A stretch of 36,461 bases of DNA from a virus. The first letter of the stretch is position 1. Each line of letters opens with the position of its first letter. The stretch covers positions 1-36,461 of IMG/VR virus record IMGVR_UViG_3300021963_000345. One strand, written 5' to 3'. The translations under genes were made by a program, and so were the position numbers. This document shows, in pieces, positions 25,211-32,123 of the stretch. The notes beneath the pieces are model-generated. The model worked only from the letters and a program-made list of their open reading frames with translations. It had not been told where the DNA came from and searched no databases.

Positions 25211-25407
25211 AGATTTCTCAAGTTCGATTCGACGAGTTTATCGGCCCACGGACCTTTGCTGATGACCACGGGTGGTCTGCTGTTGTTTGGCAACACGCAT
25301 GGGAGGCCGCTCTTGAAGAGGCCGCAAAAAGATTCGATACAATGCCCACAGCGGATAATTCTGGTGTATCATCCGCTCAATACCTAAGAAAGATGAAAGG
25401 AGAATGA
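25207..25407 (+). CDS. Hypothetical small phage protein
   Basis: 66 residues. Contains WQHAWEAALEEAAKRFD followed by a short SAQYLRKMK end, a pattern I associate with widespread small phage accessory proteins. Coupled to the gene before by ATGA. Bases 25331-25340 inside it carry the GATTCGATAC motif seen in control regions, with TACAAT next to it. Confidence 0.6.
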   Translation: MKISQVRFDEFIGPRTFADDHGWSAVVWQHAWEAALEEAAKRFDTMPTADNSGVSSAQYLRKMKGE

Positions 25408-25408
25408 C

Positions 25409-25711
25409 ATGCCATTTAAGCCACTGCTTCGCGCATTTCCAAGTGTTCTTGTGAGAGACAGTAAGGGAATGTTGCTGAGAGATTATTTTGCTGCTGGTAT
25501 CGCAAGTGGCTACGTTTACTTCATGGGTTGCGACCCGGATGCGAGAGGCCAGATATGCGATCTACAGAACGCTGACAACAACGCTGAGGCCATTGCACGC
25601 AGTGCGTACAAGATTGCGGATGCGATGTTGAGAGTGCGTGAAGAGAAACAAGAAACGCAAGAGCCCGCCGTCCCTCCCGGCACCTTAGTCGAGACAGGGA
25701 GTGAAGAATGA
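25409..25711 (+). CDS. Small phage protein of the MxLRDYFAA type
   Basis: 100 residues. N-terminal GMLLRDYFAAGIA and C-terminal AYKIADAMLRVREE match the ends of the protein at 28343-28588, so the two look like distant paralogs. The family is common in phages but has no known function. A good ribosome site (AAAGGAG) precedes it; the stop overlaps the next start. Confidence 0.65.
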   Translation: MPFKPLLRAFPSVLVRDSKGMLLRDYFAAGIASGYVYFMGCDPDARGQICDLQNADNNAEAIARSAYKIADAMLRVREEKQETQEPAVPPGTLVETGSEE

Positions 25712-25953
25712 ATTGCCCGGAATGCGGAGCCTGGACCACGATCAGCGAGACACGCCTGACAGTTATGCGCTACAGGCGCAGACGAGAGTGCGGCAACGGA
25801 CACAAATTCACGACCGAGGAGGTCGTGGTTTCACAAGAACAACTCAACTCAGAGTTGAATGGGCGCTTGAAGGCCTTTCGAGAGAAGGAGCCCAAAGGCA
25901 ATCCCACAGAGAAGAGCAACTGCAACAACCAACCACAAAGGAGTTTCACATGA
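25708..25953 (+). CDS. NrdR-like zinc-ribbon protein
   Basis: 81 residues. The first 40 residues copy the zinc ribbon of NrdR: CPECG (Cys3, Cys6), then RRRRECGNGHKFTTEE (Cys28, His32). The ATP-cone that follows in real NrdR is absent, so this is a stand-alone ribbon with a hydrophilic tail. It could bind DNA or compete with host NrdR; that is inference. Translationally coupled to the previous gene. Confidence 0.72.
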   Translation: MNCPECGAWTTISETRLTVMRYRRRRECGNGHKFTTEEVVVSQEQLNSELNGRLKAFREKEPKGNPTEKSNCNNQPQRSFT

Positions 25954-26450
25954 GTACCAAGATTTCCGCTAAAGCCCAAAAGGTCTATGAGTTTTTTAGA
26001 AAAAATCCCTCCGCAAGTGCCTCTGCGACAGCGGCCAAGCACAAGATGAGCATCTCCAACGTCTACAAGATGCGCGCCCGCGCCTTGGAAGACCTGAAGA
26101 ATTTTGTCGCCCCCGAGATGTTGCCCATGCCCGAGGTCAAGTCCTCTTGGCAGAAGGTTGTCGAGGAGGTTGAGAGCGTGAGCGTGGACAAGACCCTTGA
26201 CGCACGGGCAGAGATGTATGGCAAGTTCAAGGATGGTGCGGCGTTGATGCAGTCCATCAAACGCACCTTGGCAGACCACGCGGCGAAGCATGGTAAGACC
26301 TTTGCCGATGACCAATGGGAAGCTCTTGAGATGATCGTCCACAAGATCGGGCGCATTGTCAACGGAGACCCCGACGTCACCGACCACTGGGTGGACATTG
26401 CCGGCTACGCCACACTGATCGCCGAGAGGCTTGAAGGTAACGCCCGTTAA
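25950..26450 (+). CDS. Helix-turn-helix plus DUF6378-like protein
   Basis: 166 residues from ATG 25950 with AAAGGAG upstream. Residues ~8-48 look like a helix-turn-helix (SASASATAAKHKMSISNVYK). Residues ~85-163 match the DUF6378 pattern: RAEMYGKFKDGAALMQSIK, EALEMIVHKIGRIVNGDP and WVDIAGYATLIAERL. DUF6378 proteins are common in phages and have unknown function. Start overlaps the previous stop. Confidence 0.7.
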   Translation: MSTKISAKAQKVYEFFRKNPSASASATAAKHKMSISNVYKMRARALEDLKNFVAPEMLPMPEVKSSWQKVVEEVESVSVDKTLDARAEMYGKFKDGAALMQSIKRTLADHAAKHGKTFADDQWEALEMIVHKIGRIVNGDPDVTDHWVDIAGYATLIAERLEGNAR

Positions 26451-26452
26451 TC

Positions 26453-26635
26453 ATGATCGAGGTCGTTCGCGCCTACATGGGCATTGCCCGGGGCACCCAT
26501 GGGGAGCGGTGGGTCAGGATCAAAGAGAGTATGGTCTACCGCTGTACAGAATGTAAACAGGCCTGGGACTCACGGACCACGGCCCAGGGACACAGTTGTC
26601 CAAAGAAAGAAACAACGAACAAGGAGACATTATGA
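26453..26635 (+). CDS. Small zinc-finger-like protein
   Basis: 60 residues. The C-terminal half holds YRCTECKQAW and GHSCPKK, giving Cys-x2-Cys and His-x-Cys that could hold one zinc. It follows the previous stop by two bases. Role unknown; a DNA- or RNA-binding adaptor is possible. Confidence 0.6.
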   Translation: MIEVVRAYMGIARGTHGERWVRIKESMVYRCTECKQAWDSRTTAQGHSCPKKETTNKETL

Positions 26636-26787
26636 ATTGGGGCGCACTTATCGGGCTAACGTGTTTTATCGCATGGCTCACGCACATCTTTACCTGCTTT
26701 GCGCATGCAATGTGGGGGTTCTTGGTCGCCGGGGCAATTTTCTTTCCGATTGGAATCTTGCATGGTTTCTATCTTTGGTTTCATTGA
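26632..26787 (+). CDS. Small membrane protein, two spans
   Basis: 51 residues, almost entirely hydrophobic, with two likely membrane helices (about 4-22 and 27-49). AAGGAG lies just upstream of ATG 26632, and the start overlaps the previous stop. Possible roles include holin, antiholin or superinfection exclusion; nothing decides between them. Confidence 0.6.
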   Translation: MNWGALIGLTCFIAWLTHIFTCFAHAMWGFLVAGAIFFPIGILHGFYLWFH

Positions 26788-26796
26788 GGAAGAGAG

Positions 26797-27603
26797 ATGA
26801 CTGAGAATATTTTGGAATCATTTTCACTAAATTTTGACCGTGGTAGTCCTGACGATTACACGTGGATTGACCTTGGTAATTTTGACAACTTATCACAAGA
26901 GGAGGAGGATCGGTTGGCGGATAAATTTCCCTGTTTATTTACTAACCGTCCTGATGAGTTGTTTTTACCGTTTGAGAAGATAGGTTTTGTTCGTAAGGTG
27001 GGCGGAAGCAAGGGAAACGCGTTGTCAATAACGGTAGAGCGTATTGGGGATGAGTTGCTTGGAGTGCTCAGGGGGAGAGCAGGGGATATTGCTGAAATTT
27101 GGCATGTACATACGGATGAAGTGCGTGTTCGCTTAACAGAGAACTTTAATGTAGAAAACTACTTAAGGACCATGACAGGCGAAGAGCAAGAGGAAAGAAT
27201 CAAAACGCATGGCTCTATTGAGCAGTATCTTGGAGTTGCTTGGAAGTGCATGATTAATGCGCAGTATTTGCAATACATGCGGGTATCGGTGGATATGCGT
27301 GAAACGATAACGGCGTATACGGCGCTGCCCTCTGCGGCCAATGCAAAGCGGGTGCGTAAAAACAAGAAGCCTATCTACAGTTGGACGGTGATTGACGTGA
27401 CAGCGCAACATGAAAAAGAAGAGATTGTGGCAACAGGCAATGGCCACGCAAGTCCTAGAAGGCACAGAAGACGTGGGCACTTCCGCCAGTATTTAAGTGG
27501 CCGTAGAACGTGGGTCAATGAGATGATGGTGGGGAAAATTGAATTTGGGTATGCGCAACATAGTTACACGGCACATTCAAAAAAAGAGTCAGTAAATGGA
27601 TGA
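26797..27603 (+). CDS. Conserved phage protein with basic RRGHFRQYLSG motif
   Basis: 268 residues, the longest in the accessory operon. The N-terminal part is acidic. A strongly conserved-looking basic segment near residues 217-250 reads GHASPRRHRRRGHFR then RRTWVNEMMVG, and is a type found in many phage hypothetical proteins. The basic block suggests nucleic-acid contact. The stop overlaps the start of the next gene. Function unknown. Confidence 0.65.
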   Translation: MTENILESFSLNFDRGSPDDYTWIDLGNFDNLSQEEEDRLADKFPCLFTNRPDELFLPFEKIGFVRKVGGSKGNALSITVERIGDELLGVLRGRAGDIAEIWHVHTDEVRVRLTENFNVENYLRTMTGEEQEERIKTHGSIEQYLGVAWKCMINAQYLQYMRVSVDMRETITAYTALPSAANAKRVRKNKKPIYSWTVIDVTAQHEKEEIVATGNGHASPRRHRRRGHFRQYLSGRRTWVNEMMVGKIEFGYAQHSYTAHSKKESVNG

Positions 27604-27784
27604 GGATACAAAACTGGTCCTTGAGGCGTGGCGCGTGCTGCTGGTAGAAAACCAAGCGTTGCGCGAACGCATTCATCTTTTGGAGAAAGAGCATGTTAGA
27701 GAACGTATTCGTGTTGACGATTCTTTTGCTGATTGGCGGCGCACTGGTAGTCGTCGTCGGCGCAATGATGATAGCGATGATTGA
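27596..27784 (+). CDS. Small charged coiled-coil protein
   Basis: 62 residues, start overlapping the previous gene by eight bases. The N-terminal half is helical (LLVENQALRERIHLLEKEH) and the C-terminus is Arg/Asp-rich. The last 30 codons are also read in another frame by the membrane protein beginning at 27693. Role unknown. Confidence 0.5.
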   Translation: MDEDTKLVLEAWRVLLVENQALRERIHLLEKEHVRERIRVDDSFADWRRTGSRRRRNDDSDD

Positions 27785-27818
27785 TTTTTTACAGAATGGA
27801 GACAGAGATGGACAGTGA
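27693..27818 (+). CDS. 41-residue membrane protein nested in the previous gene
   Basis: Frame +1 relative to the gene at 27596. It encodes MLENVFVLTILLLIGG and then a strongly hydrophobic Val/Met stretch, giving one clear membrane helix at residues 5-30, then a short polar tail. GGAG lies about seven bases before ATG 27693. The hydrophobic run is too coherent for a random shadow. It overlaps the next start. A tiny phage membrane protein of unknown role. Confidence 0.5.
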   Translation: MLENVFVLTILLLIGGALVVVVGAMMIAMIDFLQNGDRDGQ

Positions 27819-28035
27819 TAACAAATTTTGGTTATGCGCGTGGGGCATGGGGTTGGTGGCGCTGATTACGTTGATAGTGTGCATCACCATCAATGCCCAC
27901 GGAAAGCGGGACAAGTGGGAGAAGGCTGTCAGTAATGGCGCTGACCCAATGGTGGTAGCTTGTGCATTGGATGGCGTAAACGGTCATGCAGAAGCGGCTA
28001 TCTGTTCGATCTTGGCGCAGGGGAAGGCGAGATGA
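27808..28035 (+). CDS. Small membrane-anchored phage protein
   Basis: 75 residues from ATG 27808, which has GGAGA at the right distance; ATG 27796 is an alternative. One membrane segment (about 7-28) precedes a soluble part with GADPMVVACALDG, a pattern recurring in small phage membrane proteins. Stop and next start overlap. Confidence 0.6.
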   Translation: MDSDNKFWLCAWGMGLVALITLIVCITINAHGKRDKWEKAVSNGADPMVVACALDGVNGHAEAAICSILAQGKAR

Positions 28036-28346
28036 TTGAACCAACAACACCAGATGAAGACGAAGCGTTCAACGAGATTGAGCGCATGGCAAAGCAACGC
28101 ATGGCAGCTGTGAGGGCGCAGATCGAAAGCCAAGAGCCAACTGGCTATTTGTGTGAAAACGCAGTGGGTCATAAATACTTTCGGTGGAAGAAGCCGTCCA
28201 GTACATACAAACCGATTGCTCTTTACGCCCAACCAACAAGAAATGATGTCATCGAAGAAGTGGCACAGCACATTGAGAAGCTGACAGGTTTTGGACAAGA
28301 CACCATCAGTTCGTTTGCAATCTATATCAGGGGGATGAAGAAATGA
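28032..28346 (+). CDS. Hypothetical phage protein with EPxG...PLYxxP-like domain
   Basis: 104 residues from ATG 28032 (ATGA overlap). After a helical N-terminus, ESQEPTGYLC to PIALYAQP resembles the EPVAWFRY to QPLYTQ block of the protein at 28803, pointing to a shared small domain common in phage accessory proteins. Function unknown. Confidence 0.6.
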   Translation: MIEPTTPDEDEAFNEIERMAKQRMAAVRAQIESQEPTGYLCENAVGHKYFRWKKPSSTYKPIALYAQPTRNDVIEEVAQHIEKLTGFGQDTISSFAIYIRGMKK

Positions 28347-28588
28347 GTGATGAGCAACAAGCCTTTCCGGACGGACTACTGAACCAAGATGGCATGACTT
28401 TGCGTGATTACTTTGCGGCAAGGGCAACTGAAGAAGACATCAAGCATTACGAGCGAAGCGAAGATGGGGAAATGGTAGGGGTAGACACACTGGGTACAGA
28501 ATGGAGACGACCTCGAATCATTTACCACACACGAGAGGAAGCCAAATATCGGTACGCAGACGCAATGTTGAAAGCGAGGGAGCAATGA
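28343..28588 (+). CDS. Small phage protein of the MTLRDYFAA type
   Basis: 81 residues. GMTLRDYFAARA near residue 20 and YRYADAMLKARE at the end match the protein at 25409-25711, so this operon carries two divergent copies of the family. Acidic overall. ATGA overlap with the gene before and coupled to the one after. Confidence 0.65.
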   Translation: MSDEQQAFPDGLLNQDGMTLRDYFAARATEEDIKHYERSEDGEMVGVDTLGTEWRRPRIIYHTREEAKYRYADAMLKAREQ

Positions 28589-28806
28589 GTTTCAGAGAAT
28601 CAACAATCAAATACATCAAAGATGTAATGCGAGCAAGAACCATCCATGAGGTCATTGCCAAAGAGTTGCACGAAGCACACCTACGCAAGCTGGAAGCTGA
28701 GACTGCGGCTGAGTATGCGTATGCGGCTATCCAATACAACGAGCAACGTATTGCTCGGTTGACTGCACGTCTGACTGAACACACGGAAGAAGGGGACTAC
28801 GCATGA
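28585..28806 (+). CDS. Small coiled-coil protein
   Basis: 73 residues from ATG 28585, overlapping the previous stop. Nearly all helical with a heptad-like middle (EAHLRKLEAETAAEYAYAAI). Coupled to the next gene by ATGA. No family recognised. Confidence 0.6.
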   Translation: MSFRESTIKYIKDVMRARTIHEVIAKELHEAHLRKLEAETAAEYAYAAIQYNEQRIARLTARLTEHTEEGDYA

Positions 28807-29270
28807 TTGAAGTATTGAAACAGGCGCTTGAGGCGTTGGAAACTGAGGTGTCTATCGACTGGACAAACAATGATGAGTTTAATGCGTCAGCAGAAAAAAT
28901 GCACGATGCCATCACATCCCTGCAACAAGCCATTGCAGAGTTGGAAAGCCAAGAGCCTGTGGCGTGGTTTAGATACCAACAAGGAAGTCGTGTTTATTAC
29001 GACACAAAAAAGTGGGATGACTGCCAACCTCTCTACACCCAGTCTGCATCAGACTACGAACGTGGGTTCATTGATGGGATGCAAAAGCAAATGCAGTCCA
29101 GTGTGGACAAGGCGGTCAATGCCATGTCACAGCGCACATGGGTGGGGCTGACGGCGGATGAAAAATCTTTTGTTTACGATCAAGTCAAACAAATTGTTGA
29201 CAGCAAGCCGTTTTGGGTGAGGTTTGCAGATGCCATTGAAGCCAAATTAAAGGAGCGCAACAATGCTTGA
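28803..29270 (+). CDS. Mosaic small-domain phage protein
   Basis: 155 residues. A helical N-terminus (LKQALEALETEV) is followed by ESQEPVAWFRYQQG to PLYTQ, the block shared with the protein at 28032, and by RTWVGLTADEKSF, a motif frequent in short phage accessory proteins. It looks like three small modules joined. Function unknown. Confidence 0.65.
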   Translation: MIEVLKQALEALETEVSIDWTNNDEFNASAEKMHDAITSLQQAIAELESQEPVAWFRYQQGSRVYYDTKKWDDCQPLYTQSASDYERGFIDGMQKQMQSSVDKAVNAMSQRTWVGLTADEKSFVYDQVKQIVDSKPFWVRFADAIEAKLKERNNA

Positions 29271-29475
29271 CCGACTCATTCTCAGTGCGGTGTTAACCAC
29301 AGTGGGGTTCAATGGTTTATTCCCTGACCCGCCACCGCCACCCGCACCGCTGACGCTGAAACAGAAAGCAAAGAACAAATCTGTCAGTGCGGTATGTAAC
29401 CGCAAGAAAGGGCAAAAGCAAAGCAAGACAGTCAAAGAAATGTGCGAGAAATGGGAGAGACAACGCAATGGATAA
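29263..29475 (+). CDS. Small protein with hydrophobic N-terminus and Pro-rich linker
   Basis: 70 residues. The first 20 residues are hydrophobic (possible signal or anchor), then PDPPPPPAP and a Lys-rich tail with two cysteines (CNRKKG, MCEKW). It could be exported. Overlaps the previous gene by eight bases. Role unknown. Confidence 0.5.
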   Translation: MLDRLILSAVLTTVGFNGLFPDPPPPPAPLTLKQKAKNKSVSAVCNRKKGQKQSKTVKEMCEKWERQRNG

Positions 29476-29635
29476 CCACGCAACAAAAGACACCATCGGA
29501 GACAAAACTGTCTATCTCGAAGAAGGGTGGTACACTCTTGACGAGCTCCAGGCCTATGTCGATAATGTCAAACGAGTTGAACAAGCAAACCCTAGAAAGG
29601 AAGAAAGTAATGAAGACAATCAAGAGTTATTCTGA
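29468..29635 (+). CDS. Small acidic phage protein
   Basis: 55 residues from ATG 29468. It has a compact YLEEGWYTLDELQAYVDNV region and an acidic tail. Start overlaps the previous stop. Function unknown. Confidence 0.5.
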   Translation: MDNHATKDTIGDKTVYLEEGWYTLDELQAYVDNVKRVEQANPRKEESNEDNQELF

Positions 29636-29717
29636 AGTACTGGCCCTCACCACGTTGTGGGTCTACGCTATGGCAATATTCGCCGTGGCAATGGACATCT
29701 TTGTTTGGAGGGCCTAA
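29610..29717 (+). CDS. 35-residue single-span membrane protein
   Basis: ATG 29610 follows the purine-rich site CCTAGAAAGGAAGAAAG, a leader type recurring in this genome. The peptide is one membrane helix (LTTLWVYAMAIFAVAMDIF) with short ends. It overlaps the previous gene in another frame. Small size lowers certainty, but the ribosome site is strong. Confidence 0.5.
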   Translation: MKTIKSYSEVLALTTLWVYAMAIFAVAMDIFVWRA

Positions 29718-29720
29718 ACA

Positions 29721-29975
29721 ATGGAACAATACTATTTTGTTTTTTATTGCGACGAGCTCTGCGTAGACCTGGAGTGCGAACTGGAGTACGAAGGAGCCGA
29801 GCCCGAAGTGGGCCTCAAGGACTCCATGACCCTGGTCAGCGCCATACCAAAGAACGCGCCAGGGTCCGCCACCAGTTCAAACCTGGATATCCTGCCCATC
29901 ATGAAGCTCGAGTTGGTGGACGAGATCGAGGCGGCCGCGCTTAAAGACATACACGACACAGAAATGGACTTTTAA
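29721..29975 (+). CDS. Acidic hypothetical phage protein
   Basis: 84 residues, strongly acidic (ELEYEGAEPEVG, LVDEIEAAALKD). It starts three bases after the previous stop. No motif recognised; acidic small phage proteins sometimes inhibit host enzymes or mimic DNA, but nothing here proves that. Confidence 0.55.
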   Translation: MEQYYFVFYCDELCVDLECELEYEGAEPEVGLKDSMTLVSAIPKNAPGSATSSNLDILPIMKLELVDEIEAAALKDIHDTEMDF

Positions 29976-29977
29976 TC

Positions 29978-30160
29978 ATGAAACCAGCAATTTTTACAAC
30001 AGACGAGCCGCCCGTGCACATCGACGACATCCAGGTCAAGGAGTACATCCTGGAACTCAGACGCCGCATCGAAGTCATGAATGTGCAGATGGAGACCCTG
30101 GTGAGGCAACTCCACTCAATCAAGGAGCGGGTTAATGAACTCACCAAAGGACAAGGGTAA
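29978..30160 (+). CDS. Small coiled-coil protein
   Basis: 60 residues with one long helix (KEYILELRRRIEVMNVQMET onward) and a charged end. It starts two bases after the previous stop and overlaps the next gene by 26 bases. Function unknown. Confidence 0.55.
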   Translation: MKPAIFTTDEPPVHIDDIQVKEYILELRRRIEVMNVQMETLVRQLHSIKERVNELTKGQG

Positions 30161-30410
30161 ACCCGAGAATACTCAGTACCTGCCTGAGTTTGACAAGCTC
30201 ATGTCGAGTTTGATGCAAATGTACCTACTTAGGATTAACGGGGAGGACATCGTCCTCTTCGGACCAATGTTGGGTTGGCCTGAGGAAAAAGACATTGAAG
30301 TGGAAAGTATTGGATTTGGGGACCTGGTCAGGGTGGCAGACGTGATAGAGATGCTACAGCGGATGAATGGGCGGGGTGGCGAGGGAAGTGTGATGGGTAA
30401 ATTACAATGA
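30135..30410 (+). CDS. Hypothetical phage protein, last of accessory operon
   Basis: 91 residues. Mixed alpha/beta with LRINGEDIVLFGPMLGWP and a glycine-rich end. Last gene before the AT-rich spacer. Start overlaps the previous gene; no family recognised. Confidence 0.5.
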   Translation: MNSPKDKGKPENTQYLPEFDKLMSSLMQMYLLRINGEDIVLFGPMLGWPEEKDIEVESIGFGDLVRVADVIEMLQRMNGRGGEGSVMGKLQ

Positions 30411-30735
30411 ATAACGGACCACGGACTACGGACAAAGGATTAAAAAATGAGTTTTTCGCATCTATATAGACTTTTTGACCAAAAGAAAAAAATAATTTAT
30501 TTTTTTTATTTTAGACGTAATAGATGTAATGGTGTAATAACGTAATGTAATCAACGAGTTATGAGAGTACAGTACATTACAGGGTGTGTATAGGAGTAAT
30601 TTATATAAAATGCGCGCGCAACTTTTTTTTTGAAAAAAAAAAAACTTACTCTTGGGTAAAAAGTCCTTACTGGAACGCTACAAGTACACAGAAATGAAGG
30701 TTGATTAAGTTAGAAGGTTTAAAAAGGAGATAGAG
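30411..30735 (+). other. Gene-free AT-rich spacer with short repeats, possible origin or pac region
   Basis: No convincing gene in about 325 bases. In order: a near-perfect A/T inverted repeat (AAAAAAATAA 30486-30495, TTATTTTTTT 30497-30506); five GTAAT repeats at 30517, 30526, 30534, 30542 and 30547, with a sixth at 30596 and an inverted ATTAC at 30576; a palindrome TTTATATAAA (30600-30609) next to alternating TGCGCGCGCA (30611-30620); then nine T, one G and twelve A (30623-30644). The 3' end supplies AAAAAGGAG for terS. Iterons beside AT-rich DNA suit an origin; the position before terS would also suit a packaging or regulatory site. Confidence 0.55.
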
Positions 30736-31437
30736 ATGGCATTGAAGGACGTTTACAACAAGGCTCCGGTGGCCCAAAAGAAGCTGAATCAGCGCCTGGC
30801 CAAGCCGGTGAAGCCCTTGAATCAGCAAAAAAAGCCCTTGACGCCCCTGGAATGGAAGTTTGTTCAGGAGTTGGTATCGGGCGCGGGATCGGTCAGCCCT
30901 ACTGAAGCGGCCAAACGGGCCGGGTATGCTGAAAAGTCTGCCGCAGTCAAAGGGTATACCCTGACAAACCCTGAATACCACCCCAATGTGGTGGCCGCGA
31001 TCCAGGAATACCGGGCGGAACTGGCCCTGAAGTACGGAACGACCTACGAGAGGCACATGAAGGACATGCAGACCATCAGGGATGCCGCCCTGACCGCAGG
31101 GGCCTATGGGGCCGCTGTACAGGCCGAATACCGCCGTGGACAGGCCCTGGGCACCATCTACATCGATCGCAAGGAGATAAGGCACGGAACGATCGATTCC
31201 ATGAGTAAGGAGGAGGTTGTGCGCAAACTGGAGGAAATCAAGAAGCTGTACGGAGGCCCGCCCCCGACTGCGATCCTGGAAGTCCAGGCCACCGAAGTGG
31301 CGGCCAGCGTGGAGCATGATCCTGAATTCGACCCGAATGCTATTTTGAAGGAAACCAAAAATGCCAGTCAAGCCCGAGAGCGCGCTATACAAGCGGATAA
31401 AGGAAAACCTACTGAATTGCCGGATAACGAGGCTTGA
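30736..31437 (+). CDS. terS: Terminase small subunit
   Basis: 233 residues. An N-terminal basic/Pro region is followed by LEWKFVQELVSG and EAAKRAGYAEKSAAVKGYTL, a helix-turn-helix that should recognise phage DNA. Next comes a conserved block RDAALTAGAYGAAVQAEYRRG to DSMSKEEVVRKLEEIKKLYG. This arrangement is that of phage small terminases, which bind the packaging site and regulate the large subunit. AAGGAG precedes the ATG. No large terminase lies in the window. Confidence 0.82.
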   Translation: MALKDVYNKAPVAQKKLNQRLAKPVKPLNQQKKPLTPLEWKFVQELVSGAGSVSPTEAAKRAGYAEKSAAVKGYTLTNPEYHPNVVAAIQEYRAELALKYGTTYERHMKDMQTIRDAALTAGAYGAAVQAEYRRGQALGTIYIDRKEIRHGTIDSMSKEEVVRKLEEIKKLYGGPPPTAILEVQATEVAASVEHDPEFDPNAILKETKNASQARERAIQADKGKPTELPDNEA

Positions 31438-31777
31438 GTCCAGGGTAGGCCTGGGGATTCCGGATTGCCTGATTGCATTTCCTGGAAAGTGGGTGATGTT
31501 GGAGCTCAAGGTGGTCAAGCGCGGCAAGAAGGTCAGCCTGAGTCCGCATCAGATCGCCTTTCACCTGGTGCATGCGGAAATGCGGGTACCGACCTTTATC
31601 CTGGTCCAGTACTTTGCACCCGGGGTCACCCAGGGAGGCCGGACTGAGCTACTGCTTTTCAAAGGTAGCCAGGCAGAGGAACTTCACCAGTTGGGCGTGG
31701 ATGCGGAGCCGCACGACAGCTGGGTTTTGACCGGGCCGGTTTGGCACATGCTCAGACTGAGATTAATTGAAGGTTAG
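31361..31777 (+). CDS. VRR-NUC domain nuclease
   Basis: 138 residues in a different frame, overlapping the 3' end of terS by 77 bases. PD-(D/E)XK core: Glu26, GIPDCLIAF (Pro34-Asp35) and WVMLELK (Glu48-x-Lys50), then LSPHQIAFH (Gln64), the VRR-NUC pattern. Such phage enzymes act as structure-specific or Holliday-junction nucleases. Position beside terS suggests clearing branched DNA before packaging. Confident on fold, less so on substrate. Confidence 0.8.
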   Translation: MPVKPESALYKRIKENLLNCRITRLESRVGLGIPDCLIAFPGKWVMLELKVVKRGKKVSLSPHQIAFHLVHAEMRVPTFILVQYFAPGVTQGGRTELLLFKGSQAEELHQLGVDAEPHDSWVLTGPVWHMLRLRLIEG

Positions 31778-31787
31778 GGAAAGCACC

Positions 31788-31816
31788 TAGAGACGTATCG
31801 AAAAAACATGTACAAT
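31788..31816 (+). promoter_or_regulatory. Possible promoter with good -10 and weak -35
   Basis: TACAAT (31811-31816) is a good -10; the -35 position holds only TAGAGA. An inverted copy of the shared TTTTTCGATAC motif (GTATCGAAAAAAC, 31795-31807) fills the spacer. It opens a unit whose leader matches that of the stronger promoter at 33084. Confidence 0.4.
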
Positions 31817-31822
31817 GCGATC

Positions 31823-31846
31823 CACCAGGCGAATGTTTCCCTGGTG
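31823..31846 (+). promoter_or_regulatory. Leader hairpin
   Basis: CACCAGG (31823-31829) pairs with CCTGGTG (31840-31846), a 7-bp stem with a 10-base loop, in the transcribed leader. It is followed by CAACCTAGAAAGAGAGAAAG and the start codon. It lacks a T-run, so it is a leader structure rather than a terminator. Confidence 0.6.
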
Positions 31847-31849
31847 AAT

Positions 31850-31870
31850 CAACCTAGAAAGAGAGAAAGA
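31850..31870 (+). repeat. Leader repeat, copy 1 (identical copy at 33145)
   Basis: A 21-base element beginning CAACCTAGAAAG and ending AGAAAGA is identical at 31850-31870 and 33145-33165, each time just before a start codon. It contains the ribosome site. Looser copies precede 32809, 34402 and 29610. Confidence 0.75.
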
Positions 31871-31871
31871 T

Positions 31872-32123
31872 ATGCCAGTTTCATTGAAGAAGCGCGATAA
31901 GTACGAAGAGGTTTATCGCAAGCGGTTGGCTACAAACAAGGCCGCCTTTGACCAAATGACAGAGGAGCAACAAAAAGTTGTGCGGGACACCCAAGTGGCG
32001 TTACGCAGTTTTGTTTCTGACTTTTCTGATTCGTTTGACGTGACCACAAGCACCGCACGTGAGTTGCAGGATTGCTTTTGGCGCATGAACAATGCGTTTA
32101 GGACAGAGGAGGATTCAGAATGA
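31872..32123 (+). CDS. Hypothetical helical phage protein
   Basis: 83 residues, highly charged and helical (KYEEVYRKRLATNKAAFDQM). First gene of the unit behind the hairpin leader; stop overlaps the next start (ATGA at 32120). No family recognised. Confidence 0.6.
   Translation: MPVSLKKRDKYEEVYRKRLATNKAAFDQMTEEQQKVVRDTQVALRSFVSDFSDSFDVTTSTARELQDCFWRMNNAFRTEEDSE

Noticed and set aside
25770-26387. 205-residue minus-strand frame
   Set aside because: Antisense of the NrdR-like and DUF6378-like genes, which have motifs and ribosome sites.
30447-30545. 32-codon frame in the AT-rich spacer
   Set aside because: Very short, Phe/Lys/Tyr-rich because of A/T runs, no ribosome site; likely chance.
30667-31527. 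286-residue minus-strand frame across terS
   Set aside because: Lies antisense to the well-supported terS and VRR-NUC genes, has no ribosome site and no recognisable motif; a shadow.
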